DNA of 64,000 bases, from contig NW_027150014.1 in assembly GCF_031143425.1 (NCBI RefSeq), forward strand, positions 62,001 to 126,000, in the 5' to 3' direction. Shown here one piece after another: positions 36,839 to 50,597 of this stretch. The notes under the pieces are model-generated. The model worked only from the letters and a program-made list of their open reading frames with translations, was not told the DNA's origin and ran no database searches. Position 1 is the stretch's first letter, and every line of letters begins with the position of its first letter. This stretch comes from Pleurodeles waltl (taxonomy: Eukaryota > Chordata > Amphibia > Caudata > Salamandridae). Both the position numbers and the translations under genes were made by a program.

Positions 36839-39800
36839 GTGACTTGCGGGGCTCGGACCAGGTTCTGTTACCCAGAATCCTTTGCAAACCTCAAAATTTG
36901 GCTAAAAAAACACATGTTCCTCACATTTCTGTGGCAGAAAGTTCTGGAATCTGAGAGGAGCTACAAATTTCCTTCTACCCAGCGTTCCCCCAAGTCTCCC
37001 GATAAAAATGATACCTCACTTGCGTGGGTAGGCCTAGCGCCGGGGACAGGAAACACCCCAAAGCGCAACGTGGACACATCCTAAATTTTGGAAAATAACA
37101 GAGGTGTTTTTTGCGAAGTGCCTACCCGTAGATTTTGGCCTCTAGCTCAGCCGGCACCTAGGGAAACCTACCAAACCTGTGCATGTCTCAAAACTAGAGA
37201 CCTAGGGGAATCCAAGGAAGGGTGACTTGCGGGGCTCGGACCAGGTTCTGTTACCCAGAATCCTTTGCAAACCTCAAAATTTGGCTAAAAAAACACATGT
37301 TCCTCACATTTCTGTGGCAGAAAGTTCTGGAATCTGAGAGGAGCTACAAATTTCCTTCTACCCAGCGTTCCCCCAAGTCTCCCGATAAAAATGTTACCTC
37401 ACTTGCGTGGGTAGGCCTAGCGCCGGCGACAGGAAACACCCCAAAGCGCAACGTGGACACATCCTAAATTTTGGAAAAAAACAGAGGTGTTTTTTGCGAA
37501 GTGCCTACCTGTAGATTTTGGCCTCTAGCTCAGCCGGCACCAAGGGAAACCTACCAAACCTGTGCATTTCTGAAAACTAGAGACCAAGGGGAATCCAAGG
37601 AGGGGTGACTTGCGGGGCTCGGACCAGGTTCTGTTACCCAGAATCCTTTGCAAACCTCAAAATTTGGCTAAAAAAACACATGTTCCTCACATTTCTGTGG
37701 CAGAAAGTTCTGGAATCTGAGAGGAGCTACAAATTTCCTTCCACCCAGCGTTCCCCCAAGTCTCCCGATAAAAATGATACCTCACTTGCGTGGGTAGGCC
37801 TAGCGCCGGCGACAGGAAACACCCCAAAGCGCAACGTGGACACATCCTAAATTTTGGAAAAAAACAGAGGTGTTTTTTGCGAAGTGCCTACCTGTAGATT
37901 TTGGCCTCTAGCTCAGCCGGCACCTAGGGAAACCTACCAAACCTGTGCATTTCTGAAAACTAGAGACCAAGGGGAATCCAAGGAGGGGTGACTTGCGGGG
38001 TTCGGACCAGGTTCTGTTACCCAGAATCCTTTGCAAACCTCAAAATTTGGCTAAAAAAACACATGTTCCTCACATTTCTGTGGCAGAAAGTTCTGGAATC
38101 TGAGAGGAGCTACAAATTTCCTTCCACCCAGCGTTCCCCCAAGTCTCCCGATAAAAATGATACCTCACTTGCGTGGGTAGGCCTAGCGCCGGCGACAGGA
38201 AACACCCCAAAGCGCAACGTGGACACATCCTAAATTTTGGAAAAAAACAGAGGTGTTTTTTGCGAAGTGCCTACCCGTAGATTTTGGCCTCTAGCTCAGC
38301 CGGCACCTAGGGAAACCTACCAAACCTGTGCATTTCTGAAAACTAGAGACCTAGGGGAATCCAAGGAGGGGTGACTTGCGGGGCTTGGACCAGGTTTTGT
38401 TACCCAGAATCCTTTGCAAACCTCAAAATTTGGCTAAAAAAACACATGTTAATCACATTTCTGTGGCAGAAAGTTCTGGAATCTGAGAGGAGCTGCAAAT
38501 TTCCTTCCACCCAGCGTTCCCCCAAGTCTCCCGATAAAAATGATACCTCACTTGCGTGGGTAGGCCTATCGCCGGCGACAGGAAACACCCCAAAGCGCAA
38601 CGTGGACACATCCTAAATTTTGGAAAAAAACAGAGGTTTTTTTGCGAAGTGCCTACCTGTAGATTTTGGCCTCTAGCTCAGCCGGCACCTAGGGAAACCT
38701 ACCAAACCTGTGCATTTCTGAAAACTAGAGACCTAGGGGAATCCAAGGAGGGGTGACTTGCGGGGCTCGGACCAGGTTCTGTTACCCAGAATCCTTTGCA
38801 AACCTCAAAATTTGGCTAAAAAAACACATGTTCCTCACATTTCTGTGGCAGAAAGTTCTGGAATCTGAGAGGAGCTACAAATTTCCTTCCACCCAGCGTT
38901 CCCCCAAGTCTCCCGATAAAAATGATACCTCACTTGCGTGGGTAGGCCTAGCGCCGGCGACAGACAACACCCCAAAGCGCAACGTGGACACATCCTAAAT
39001 TTTGGAAAAAAACAGAGGTGTTTTTTGCGAAGAGCCTACCTGTAGATTTTGGCCTCTAGCACAGCCGGCACCTAGGGAAACCTACCAAACCTGTGCATAT
39101 CTGAACACTAGAGACCTAGGGGAATCCAAGGAGGGGTGACTTGTGGGGCTCGGACCAGGTTCTGTTACCCAGAATCCTTTGCAAACCTCAAAATTTGGCT
39201 AAAAAAACACATGTTCCTCACATTTCTGTGGCAGAAAGTTCTGGAATCTGAGAGGAGCTACAAATTTCCTTCCACCCAGTGTTCCCCCAAGTCTCCCGAT
39301 AAAAATGATACCTCACTTGCGTGGGTAGGCCTAGCGCCGGCGACAGGAAACACCCCAAAGCGCTACGTGGACACATCCTAAATTTTGGAAAAAAACAGAG
39401 GTGTTTTTTGCGAAGTGCCTACCTGTAGATTTTGGCCTCTAGCTCAGCCGGCACCTAGGGAAACCTACCAAACCTGTGCATTTCTGAAAACTAGAGACCT
39501 AGGGGAATCCAAGGAAGGGTGACTTGCGGGGCTCGGACCAGGTTCTGTTACCCAGAATCCTTTGCAAACCTCAAAATTTGGCTAAAAAAACACATGTTCC
39601 TCACATTTCTGTGGCAGAAAGTTCTGGAATCTGAGAGGAGCTACAAATTTCCTTCCACCCAGCGTTCCCCCAAGTCTCCCGATAAAAATGATACCTCACT
39701 TGCGTGGGTAGGCCTAGCGCCGGCGACAGGAAACACCCCAAAGCGCAACGTGGACACATCCTAAATTTTGGAAAAAAACAGAGGTGTTTTTTGCGAAGTG

Positions 39801-39901
39801 GCTACCTGTAGATTTTGGCCTCTAGCACAGCCGGCACCTAGGGAAACCTACCAAACCTGTGCATTTCTGAACACTAGAGACCTAGGGGAATCCAAGGAGG
39901 G
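36839..39901. repeat. Eight-unit block, copy 2
   Basis: It repeats the order of 33393-36455 at an offset of nine units. The W-LI monomer at 38371 has private changes GAGCTGCAAAT and CCTATCGCCGG. The G and V units carry AAAATAACAG, AAATGTTACC and CACCAAGGGAAACC, which match the block at 28791 rather than 33393, so this copy has mixed ancestry. It ends with GTGGCTACC where copy 1 has TTTCTTGCG. Confidence 0.88.
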
Positions 39902-41433
39902 GTGACCTGCGGGGCTCGGACCAGGTTCTGTTACCCAGAATCCTTTGCAAACCTCAAAATTTGGCTAAAAAAACACATGTTCCTCACATTTCTGTGGCAG
40001 AAAGTTCTGGAATCTGAGAGGAGCTACAAATTTCCTTCCAACCAGCGTTCCCCCAAGTCTCCCGATAAAAATGATACCTCACTTGCGTGGGTAGGCCTAG
40101 CGCCGGCGACAGGAAACACCCCAAAGCGCAACGTGGACACATCCTAAATTTTGGAAAAAAACAGAGGTGTTTCTTGCGAAGTGCCTACCTGTAGATTTTG
40201 GCCTCTAGCTCAGCCGGCACCTAGGGAAACCTACCAAACCTGTGCATTTCTGAAAACTAGAGACCTAGGGGAATCCAAGGAGGGGTGACTTGCGGGGCTC
40301 GGACCAGGTTCTGTTACCCAGAATCCTTTGCAAACCTCAAAATTTGGCTAAAAAAACACATGTTCCTCACATTTCTGTGGCAGAAAGTTCTGGAATCTGA
40401 GAGGAGCTACAAATTTCCTTCCACCCAGCGTTCCCCCAAGTCTCCCGATAAAAATGATACCTCACTTGCGTGGGTAGGCCTAGCGCCGGCGACAGGAAAC
40501 ACCCCAAAGCGCAACGTGGACACATCCTAAATTTTGGAAAAAAACAGAGGTGTTTTTTGCGAAGTGCCTACCTGTAGATTTTGGCCTCTAGCTCAGCCGG
40601 CACCTAGGGAAACCTACCAAACCTGTGCATTTCTGAACACTAGAGACCTAGGGGAATCCAAGGAGGGGTGACTTGCGGGGCTCGGACCAGGTTCTGTTAC
40701 CCAGAATCCTTTGCAAACCTCAAAATTTGGCTAAAAAAACACATGTTCCTCACATTTCTGTGGCAGAAAGTTCTGGAATCTGAGAGGAGCTACAAATTTC
40801 CTTCTACCCAGCGTTCCCCCAAGTCTCCCGATAAAAATGATACCTCACTTGCGTGGGTAGGCCTAGCGCCGGGGACAGGAAACACCCCAAAGCGCAACGT
40901 GGACACATCCTAAATTTTGGAAAATAACAGAGGTGTTTTTTGCGAAGTGCCTACCCGTAGATTTTGGCCTCTAGCTCAGCCGGCACCTAGGGAAACCTAC
41001 CAAACCTGTGCATGTCTCAAAACTAGAGACCTAGGGGAATCCAAGGAAGGGTGACTTGCGGGGCTCGGACCAGGTTCTGTTACCCAGAATCCTTTGCAAA
41101 CCTCAAAATTTGGCTAAAAAAACACATGTTCCTCACATTTCTGTGGCAGAAAGTTCTGGAATCTGAGAGGAGCTACAAATTTCCTTCTACCCAGCGTTCC
41201 CCCAAGTCTCCCGATAAAAATGTTACCTCACTTGCGTGGGTAGGCCTAGCGCCGGCGACAGGAAACACCCCAAAGCGCAACGTGGACACATCCTAAATTT
41301 TGGAAAAAAACAGAGGTGTTTTTTGCGAAGTGCCTACCTGTAGATTTTGGCCTCTAGCTCAGCCGGCACCTAGGGAAACCTACCAAACCTGTGCATTTCT
41401 GAAAACTAGAGACCAAGGGGAATCCAAGGAGGG

Positions 41434-41816
41434 GTGACTTGCGGGGCTCGGACCAGGTTCTGTTACCCAGAATCCTTTGCAAACCTCAAAATTTGGCTAA
41501 AAAAACACATGTTCCTCACATTTCTGTGGCAGAAAGTTCTGGAATCTGAGAGGAGCTACAAATTTCCTTCCACCCAGTGTTCCCCCAAGTCTCCCGATAA
41601 AAATGATACCTCACTTGCGTGGGTAGGCCTAGCGCCGGCGACAGGAAACACCCCAAAGCGCTACGTGGACACATCCTAAATTTTGGAAAAAAACAAAGGT
41701 GTTTTTTGCGAAGTGCCTACCTGTAGATTTTGGCCTCTAGCTCAGCCGGCACCTAGGGAAACCTACCAAACCTGTGCATTTCTGAAAACTAGAGACCTAG
41801 GGGAATCCAAGGAAGG
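41434..41816. repeat. Mosaic monomer: plain 5' end, C-Y 3' end
   Basis: It is preceded by GACCAAGGGG, as for the plain units after a V monomer (compare 37605). Its centre and end carry CCCAGTGTTCC and CGCTACGTGG of the C-Y type (compare 39136), and the following unit (41817) is the usual successor of C-Y. It has a private AACAAAGGTG. The switch lies in the first half of the monomer. Confidence 0.85.
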
Positions 41817-43731
41817 GTGACTTGCGGGGCTCGGACCAGGTTCTGTTACCCAGAATCCTTTGCAAACCTCAAAATTTGGCTAAAAAAACACATGTTCCTC
41901 ACATTTCTGTGGCAGAAAGTTCTGGAATCTGAGAGGAGCTACAAATTTCCTTCCACCCAGCGTTCCCCCAAGTCTCCCGATAAAAATGATACCTCACTTG
42001 CGTGGGTAGGCCTAGCGCCGGCGACAGGAAACACCCCAAAGCGCAACGTGGACACATCCTAAATTTTGGAAAAAAACAGAGGTGTTTCTTGCGAAGTGCC
42101 TACCTGTAGATTTTGGCCTCTAGCTCAGCCGGCACCTAGGGAAACCTACCAAACCTGTGCATTTCTGAAAACTAGAGACCTAGGGGAATCAAAGGAGGGG
42201 TGACTTGCGGGGCTCGGACCAGGTTCTGTTACCCAGAATCCTTTGCAAACCTCAAAATTTGGCTAAAAAAACACATGTTCCTCACATTTCTGTGGCAGAA
42301 AGTTCTGGAATCTGAGAGGAGCTACAAATTTCCTTCCACCCAGCGTTCCCCCAAGTCTCCCGATAAAAATGATACCTCACTTGCGTGGGTAGGCCTAGCG
42401 CCGGCGACAGGAAACACCCCAAAGCGCAACGTGGACACATCCTAAATTTTGGAAAAAAACAGAGGTGTTTTTTGCGAAGTGGCTACCTGTAGATTTTGGC
42501 CTCTAGCTCAGCCGGCACCTAGGGAAACCTACCAAACCTGTGCATTTCTGAACACTAGAGACCTAGGGGAATCCAAGGAGGGGTGACCTGCGGGGCTCGG
42601 ACCAGGTTCTGTTACCCAGAATCCTTTGCAAACCTCAAAATTTGGCTAAAAAAACACATGTTCCTCACATTTCTGTGGCAGAAAGTTCTGGAATCTGAGA
42701 GGAGCTACAAATTTCCTTCCACCCAGCGTTCCCCCAAGTCTCCCGATAAAAATGATACCTCACTTGCGTGGGTAGGCCTAGCGCCGGCGACAGGAAACAC
42801 CCCAAAGCGCAACGTGGACACATCCTAAATTTTGGAAAAAAACAGAGGTGTTTTTTGCGAAGTGCCTACCTGTAGATTTTGGCCTCTAGCTCAGCCGGCA
42901 CCTAGGGAAACCTACCAAACCTGTGCATTTCTGAAAACTAGAGACCTAGGGGAATCCAAGGAGGAGTGACTTGCGGGGCTCGGACCAGGTTCTGTTACCC
43001 AGAATCCTTTGCAAACCTCAAAATTTGGCTAAAAAAACACATGTTCCTCACATTTCTGTGGCAGAAAGTTCTGGAATCTGAGAGGAGCTACAAATTTCCT
43101 TCCACCCAGCGTTCCCCCAAGTCTCCCGATAAAAATGATACCTCACTTGCGTGGGTAGGCCTAGCGCCGGCGACAGGAAACACCCCAAAGCGCAACGTGG
43201 ACACATCCTAAATTTTGGAAAAAAACAGAGGTGTTTTTTGCGAAGTGGCTACCTGTAGATTTTGGCCTCTAGCACAGCCGGCACCTAGGGAAACCTACCA
43301 AACCTGTTCATTTCTGAACACTAGAGACCTAGGGGAATCCAAGGAGGGGTGACTTGCGGGGCTCGGACCAGGTTCTGTTACCCAGAATCCTTTGCAAACC
43401 TCAAAATTTGGCTAAAAAAACACATGTTCCTCACATTTCTGTGGCAGAAAGTTCTGGAATCTGAGAGGAGCTACAAATTTCCTTCCACCCAGCGTTCCCC
43501 CAAGTCTCCCGATAAAAATGATACCTCACTTGCGTGGGTAGGCCTAGCGCCGGCGACAGGAAACACCCCAAAGCGCAACGTGGACACATCCTAAATTTTG
43601 GAAAAAAACAGAGGTGTTTTTTGCGAAGTGGCTACCTGTAGATTTTGGCCTCTAGCACAGCCGGCACCTAGGGAAACCTACCAAACCTGTGCATTTCTGA
43701 ACACTAGAGACCTAGGGGAATCCAAGGAGGG

Positions 43732-45646
43732 GTGACCTGCGGGGCTCGGACCAGGTTCTGTTACCCAGAATCCTTTGCAAACCTCAAAATTTGGCTAAAA
43801 AAACACATGTTCCTCACATTTCTGTGGCAGAAAGTTCTGGAATCTGAGAGGAGCTACAAATTTCCTTCCAACCAGCGTTCCCCCAAGTCTCCCGATAAAA
43901 ATGATACCTCACTTGCGTGGGTAGGCCTAGCGCCGGCGACAGGAAACACCCCAAAGCGCAACGTGGACACATCCTAAATTTTGGAAAAAAACAGAGGTGT
44001 TTCTTGCGAAGTGCCTACCTGTAGATTTTGGCCTCTAGCTCAGCCGGCACCTAGGGAAACCTACCAAACCTGTGCATTTCTGAAAACTAGAGACCTAGGG
44101 GAATCCAAGGAGGGGTGACTTGCGGGGCTCGGACCAGGTTCTGTTACCCAGAATCCTTTGCAAACCTCAAAATTTGGCTAAAAAAACACATGTTCCTCAC
44201 ATTTCTGTGGCAGAAAGTTCTGGAATCTGAGAGGAGCTACAAATTTCCTTCCACCCAGCGTTCCCCCAAGTCTCCCGATAAAAATGATACCTCACTTGCG
44301 TGGGTAGGCCTAGCGCCGGCGACAGGAAACACCCCAAAGCGCAACGTGGACACATCCTAAATTTTGGAAAAAAACAGAGGTGTTTTTTGTGAAGTGCCTA
44401 CCTGTAGATTTTGGCCTCTAGCACAGCCGGCACCTAGGGAACCCTACCAAACCTGTGCATTTCTGAACACTAGAGACCTAGGGGAATCCAAGGAGGGGTG
44501 ACTTGCGGGGCTCGGACCAGGTTCTGTTACCCAGAATCCTTTGCAAACCTCAAAATTTGGCTAAAAAAACACATGTTCCTCACATTTCTATGGCAGAAAG
44601 TTCTGGAATCTGAGAGGAGCTACAAATTTCCTTCCACCCAGCGTTCCCCCAAGTCTCCCGATAAAAATGATACCTCACTTGCGTGGGTAGGCCTAGCGCC
44701 GGCGACAGGAAACACCCCAAAGCGCAACGTTGACACATCCTAAATTTTGGAAAAAAACAGAGGTGTTTTTTGCGAAGTGCCTACCCGTAGATTTTGGCCT
44801 CTAGCTCAGCCGGCACCTAGGGAAACCTACCAAACCTGTGCATTTCTGAAAACTAGAGACCTAGGGGAATCCAAGGAGGGGTGACTTGCGGGGCTCGGAC
44901 CAGGTTCTGTTACCCAGAATCCTTTGCAAACCTCAAAATTTGGCTAAAAAAACACATGTTCCTCACATTTCTGTGGCAGAAAGTTCTGGAATCTGAGAGG
45001 AGCTACAAATTTCCTTCGACCCAGCGTTCCCCCAAGTCTCCCGATAAAAATGATACCTCACTTGCGTGGGTAGGCCTAGCGCCGGCGACAGGAAACACCC
45101 CAAAGCGCAACGTGGACACATCCTAAATTTTGGAAAAAAACAGAGGTGTTTTTTGCGAAGTGCCTACCTGTAGATTTTGGCCTCTAGCTCAGCCGGCACC
45201 TAGGGAAACCTACCAAACCTGTGCATTTCTGAAAACTAGAGACCTAGGGGAATCCAAGGAAGGGTGACTTGCGGGGCTCGGACCAGGTTCTGTTACCCAG
45301 AATCCTTTGCAAACCTCAAAATTTGGCTAAAAAAACACATGTACCTCACATTTCTGTGGCAGAAAGTTCTGGAATCTGAGAGGAACTACAAATTTCCTTC
45401 CACCCAGTGTTCCCCCAAGTCTCTTGATAAAAATGATACCTCACTTGCGTGGGTAGGCCTAGCGCCGGCGACAGGAAACACCCCAAAGCGCAACGTGGAC
45501 ACATCCTAAATTTTGGGAAAAAACAGAGGTGTTTTTTGCGAAGTGCCTACCTGTAGATTTTGGCCTCTAGCAGAGCCGGCACCTAGGGAAACCTACCAAA
45601 CCTGTGCATTTCTGAACACTAGAGACCTAGGGGAATCCAAGGAGGG
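43732..45646. repeat. N to YNCL five-unit block, copy 2
   Basis: It has the same ordered marks as 21516-23430. Private changes are CATTTCTATGGC in the third unit, TTCCTTCGACCC in the fourth and TTTTGGGAAAAAAC in the YNCL unit. The tail of the preceding monomer carries GTGGCTACC and GCACAGCCGG, as at the left copy. Confidence 0.9.
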
Positions 45647-47178
45647 GTGACTTGCGGGGCTCGGACCAGGTTCTGTTACCCAGAATCCTTTGCAAACCTC
45701 AAAATTTGGCTAAAAAAACACATGTTCCTCACATTTCTGAGGCAGAAAGTTCTGGAATCTGAGAGGAGCTACAAATTTCCTTCCACCCAGCGTTCCCCCA
45801 AGTCTCCCGATAAAAATGATACCTCACTTGCGTGGGTAGGCCTAGCGCCGGCGACAGGAAACACCCCAAAGCGCAACGTGGACACATCCTAAATTTTGGA
45901 AAAAAACAGAGGTGTTTTTTGCGAAGTGGCTACCTGTAGATTTTGGCCTCTAGCACAGCCGGCACCTAGGGAAACCTACCAAACCTGTGCATTTCTGAAC
46001 ACTAGAGACCTAGGGGAATCCAAGGAGGGGTGACCTGCGGGGCTCGGACCAGGTTCTGTTACCCAGAATCCTTTGCAAACCTCAAAATTTGGCTAAAAAA
46101 ACACATGTTCCTCACATTTCTGTGGCAGAAAGTTCTGGAATCTGAGAGGAGCTACAAATTTCCTTCCACCCAGCGTTCCCCCAAGTCTCCCGATAAAAAT
46201 GATACCTCACTTGCGTGGGTAGGCCTAGCGCCGGCGACAGGAAACACCCCAAAGCGCAACGTGGACACATCCTAAATTTTGGAAAAAAACAGAGGTGTTT
46301 TTTGCGAAGTGCCTACCTGTAGATTTTGGCCTCTAGCTCAGCCGGCACCTAGGGAAACCTACCAAACCTGTGCATTTCTGAACACTAGAGACCTAGGGGA
46401 ATCCAAGGAGGGGTGACTTGCGGGGCTCGGATCAGGTTCTGTTACCCAGAATCCTTTGCAAACCTCAAAATTTGGCTAAAAAAACACATGTTCCTCACAT
46501 TTCTGTGGCAGAAAGTTCTGGAATCTGAGAGGAGCTACAAATTTCCTTCCAACCAGCGTTCCCCCAAGTCTCCCGATAAAAATGATACCTCACTTGCGTG
46601 GGTAGGCCTAGCGCCGGCGACAGGAAACACCCCAAAGCGCAACGTGGACACATCCTAAATTTTGGAAAAAAACAGAGGTGTTTCTTGCGAAGTGCCTACC
46701 TGTAGATTTTGGCCTCTAGCTCAGCCGGCACCTAGGGAAACCTACCAAACCTGTGCATTTCTGAAAACTAGAGACCTAGGGGAATCCAAGGAGGGGTGAC
46801 TTGCGGGGCTCGGACCAGGTTCTGTTACCCAGAATCCTTTGCAAACCTCAAAATTTGGCTAAAAAAACACATGTTCCTCACATTTCTGTGGCAGAAAGTT
46901 CTGGAATCTGAGAGGAGCTACAAATTTCCTTCCACCCAGCGTTCCCCCAAGTCTCCCGATAAAAATGATACCTCACTTGCGTGGGTAGGCCTAGCGCCGG
47001 CGACAGGAAACACCCCAAAGCGCAACGTGGACACATCCTAAATTTTGGAAAAAAACAGAGGTGTTTTTTGCGAAGTGCCTACCTGTAGATTTTGGCCTCT
47101 AGCTCAGCCGGCACCTAGGGAAACCTACCAAACCTGTGCATTTCTGAAAACTAGAGACCTAGGGGAATCCAAGGAGGG

Positions 47179-47559
47179 GTGACTTGCGGGGCTCGGACCA
47201 GGTTCTGTTACCCAGAATCCTTTGCAAACCTCAAAATTTGGCTAAAAAAACACATGTTCCTCACATTTCTGTGGCAGAAAGTTCTGGAATCTGAGAGGAG
47301 CTACAAATTTCCTTCCACCCAGCGTTCCCCCAAGTCTCCCGATAAAAATGATACCTCACTTGCGTGGGTAGGCCTAGCGCCGGCGACAGGAAACACCCCA
47401 AAGCGCAACGTGGACACATCCTAAATTTTGGAAAAAAACAGGTGTTTTTTGCGAAGTGCCTACCTGTAGATTTTGGCCTCTAGCTCAGCCGGCACCTAGG
47501 GAAACCTAGCAAACCTGTGCATTTCTGAAAACTAGAGACCAAGGGGAATCCAAGGAGGG
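47179..47559. repeat. 381-bp monomer with AG deletion
   Basis: ACAGAGGTG is shortened to ACAGGTG near 47440, a 2-base loss within an AGAG dinucleotide repeat. It is the only such case I found. The tail also has a private CCTAGCAAACC near 47507. Confidence 0.95.
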
Positions 47560-47942
47560 GTGACTTGCGGGGCTCGGACCAGGTTCTGTTACCCAGAATC
47601 CTTTGCAAACCTCAAAATTTGGCTAAAAAAACACATGTTCCTCACATTTCTGTGGCAGAAAGTTCTGGAATCTGAGAGGAGCTACAAATTTCCTTCCACC
47701 CAGCGTTCCCCCAAGTCTCCCGATAAAAATGATACCTCACTTGCGTGGGTAGGCCTAGCGCCGGCGACAGACAACACCCCAAAGCGCAACGTGGACACAT
47801 CCTAAATTTTGGAAAAAAACAGAGGTGTTTTTTGCGAAGTGCCTACCTGTAGACTTTGGCCTCTAGCTCAGCCGGCACCTAGGGAAACCTACCAAACCTG
47901 TGCATTTCTGAAAACTAGAGACCTAGGGGAATCCAAGGAAGG

Positions 47943-50238
47943 GTGACTTGCGGGGCTCGGACCAGGTTCTGTTACCCAGAATCCTTTGCAAACCTCAAAA
48001 TTTGGCTAAAAAAACACATGTTCCTCACATTTCTGTGGCAGAAAGTTCTGGAATCTGAGAGGAGCTACAAATTTCCTTCCACCCAGCGTTCCCCCAAGTC
48101 TCCCGATAAAAATGATACCTCACTTGCGTGGGTAGGCCTAGCGCCGGCGACAGGAAACACCCCAAAGCGCAACGTGGACACATCCTAAATTTTGGAAAAA
48201 ACAGAGGTGTTTCTTGCGAAGTGCCTACCTGTAGATTTTGGCCTCTAGCTCAGCCGGCACCTAGGGAAACCTACCAAACCTGTGCATTTCTGAAAACTAG
48301 AGACCTAGGGGAATCCAAGGAGGGGTGACTTGCGGGGCTCGGACCAGGTTCTGTTACCCAGAATCCTTTGCAAACCTCAAAATTTGGCTAAAAAAACACA
48401 TGTTCCTCACATTTCTGTGGCAGAAAGTTCTGGAATCTGAGAGGAGCTACAAATTTCCTTCCACCCAGCGTTCCCCCAAGTCTCCCGATAAAAATGATAC
48501 CTCACTTGCGTGGGTAGGCCTAGCGCCGGCGACAGGAAACACCCCAAAGCGCAACGTGGACACATCCTAAATTTTGGAAAAAAACAGAGGTGTTTTTTGC
48601 GAAGTGGCTACCTGTAGATTTTGGCCTCTAGCACAGCCGGCACCTAGGGAAACCTACCAAACCTGTGCATTTCTGAACACTAGAGACCTAGGGGAATCCA
48701 AGGAGGGGTGACTTGCGGGGCTCGGACCAGGTTCTGTTACCCAGAATCCTTTGCAAACCTCAAAATTTGGCTAAAAAAACACATGTTCCTCACATTTCTG
48801 TGGCAGAAAGTTCTAGAATCTGAGAGGAGCTACAAATTTCCTTCCACCCAGCGTTCCCCCAAGTCTCCCGATAAAAATGATACCACACTTGCGTGGGTAG
48901 GCCTAGCGCCGGCGACAGGAAACACCCCAAAGCGCAACGTGGACACATCCTAAATTTTGGAAAAAAACAGAGGTGTTTCTTGCGAAGTGCCTACCTGTAG
49001 ATTTTGGCCTCTAGCTCAGCCGGCACCTAGGGAAACCTACCAAACCTGTGCATTTCTGAAAACTAGAGACCTAGGGGAATCCAAGGAGGGGTGACTTGCG
49101 GGGCTCGGACCAGGTTCTGTTACCCAGAATCCTTTGCAAACCTCAAAATTTGGCTAAAAAAACACATGTTCCTCACATTTCTGTGGCAGAAAGTTCTGGA
49201 ATCTGAGAGGAGCTACAAATTTCCTTCCACCCAGCGTTCCCCCAAGTCTCCCGATAAAAATGATACCTCACTTGCGTGGGTAGGCCTAGCGCCGGCGACA
49301 GGAAACACCCCAAAGCGCAACGTGGACACATCCTAAATTTTGGAAAAAAACAGAGGTGTTTTTTGTGAAGTGCCTACCTGTAGATTTTGGCCTCTAGCAC
49401 AGCCGGCACCTAGGGAACCCTACCAAACCTGTGCATTTCTGAACACTAGAGACCTAGGGGAATCCAAGGAGGGGTGACTTGCGGGGCTCGGACCAGGTTC
49501 TGTTACCCAGAATCCTTTGCAAACCTCAAAATTTGGCTAAAAAAACACATGTTCCTCACATTTCTGTGGCAGAAAGTTCTGGAATCTGAGAGGAGCTACA
49601 AATTTCCTTCCACCCAGCGTTCCCCAAGTCTCCCGATAAAAATGATACCTCACTTGCGTGGGTAGGCCTAGCGCCGGCGACAGGAAACACCCCAAAGCGC
49701 AACGTTGACACATCCTAAATTTTGGAAAAAAACAGAGGTGTTTTTTGCGAAGTGCCTACCCTTAGATTTTGGCCTCTAGCTCAGCCGGCACCTAGGGAAA
49801 CCTACCAAACCTGTGCATTTCTGAAAACTAGAGACCTAGGGGAATCCAAGGAGGGGTGACTTGCGGGGCTCGGACCAGGTTCTGTTACCCAGAATCCTTT
49901 GCAAACCTCAAAATTTGGCTAAAAAAACACATGTTCCTCACATTTCTGTGGCAGAAAGTTCTGGAATCTGAGAGGAGCTACAAATTTCCTTCCACCCAGC
50001 GTTCCCCCAAGTCTCCCGATAAAAATGATACCTCACTTGCGTGGGTAGGCCTAGCGCCGGCGACAGGAAACACCCCAAAGCGCAACGTGGACACATCCTA
50101 AATTTTGGAAAAAAACAGAGGTGTTTCTTGCGAAGTGCCTACCTGTAGATTTTGGCCTCTAGCTCAGCCGGCACCTAGGGAAACCTACCAAACCTGTGCA
50201 TTTCTGAAAACTAGAGACCTAGGGGAATCCAAGGAGGG
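47943..50238. repeat. Six-unit block, copy 1
   Basis: Ordered marks: an A6 382-base TTTCTT unit; a unit ending GTGGCTACC with GCACAGCCGG; a TTTCTT unit; a unit with TTTTTTGTGAAG and GGGAACCCTACC; a CGTTGAC unit (here with one C lost from the C5 tract near 49625 and ACCCTTAG); and a TTTCTT unit. The first five recur in order at 51748. Confidence 0.88.
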
Positions 50239-50597
50239 GTGACTTGCGGGGCTCGGACCAGGTTCTGTTACCCAGAATCCTTTGCAAACCTCAAAATTTG
50301 GCTAAAAAAACACATGTTCCTCACATTTCTGTGGCAGAAAGTTCTGGAATCTGAGAGGAGCTACAAATTTCCTTCTACCCAGCGTTCCCCCAAGTCTCCC
50401 GATAAAAATGATATGCCGGGGACAGGAAACACCCCAAAGCGCAACGTGGACACATCCTAAATTTTGGAAAATAACAGAGGTGTTTTTTGCGAAGTGCCTA
50501 CCCGTAGATTTTGGCCTCTAGCTCAGCCGGCACCTAGGGAAACCTACCAAACCTGTGCATGTCTCAAAACTAGAGACCTAGGGGAATCCAAGGAAGG
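50239..50597. repeat. 359-bp monomer with 24-bp deletion
   Basis: Near 50413, GATAAAAATGATA joins directly to TGCCGGGGACAGG. About 24 bases, from the CCTCACTTGCG region up to the start of GCGCCGG, are missing, with one C-to-T change at the junction. The rest of the unit is G type (CTTCTACCC, AAAATAACAG). It is the only deletion larger than 2 bases in the window. Confidence 0.95.

Noticed and set aside
38400..38609. Minus-strand 69-codon frame
   Set aside because: It exists only because the A-to-G change at 38495 removes a TAG on the minus strand that is present in other monomers. It is a single-copy accident.
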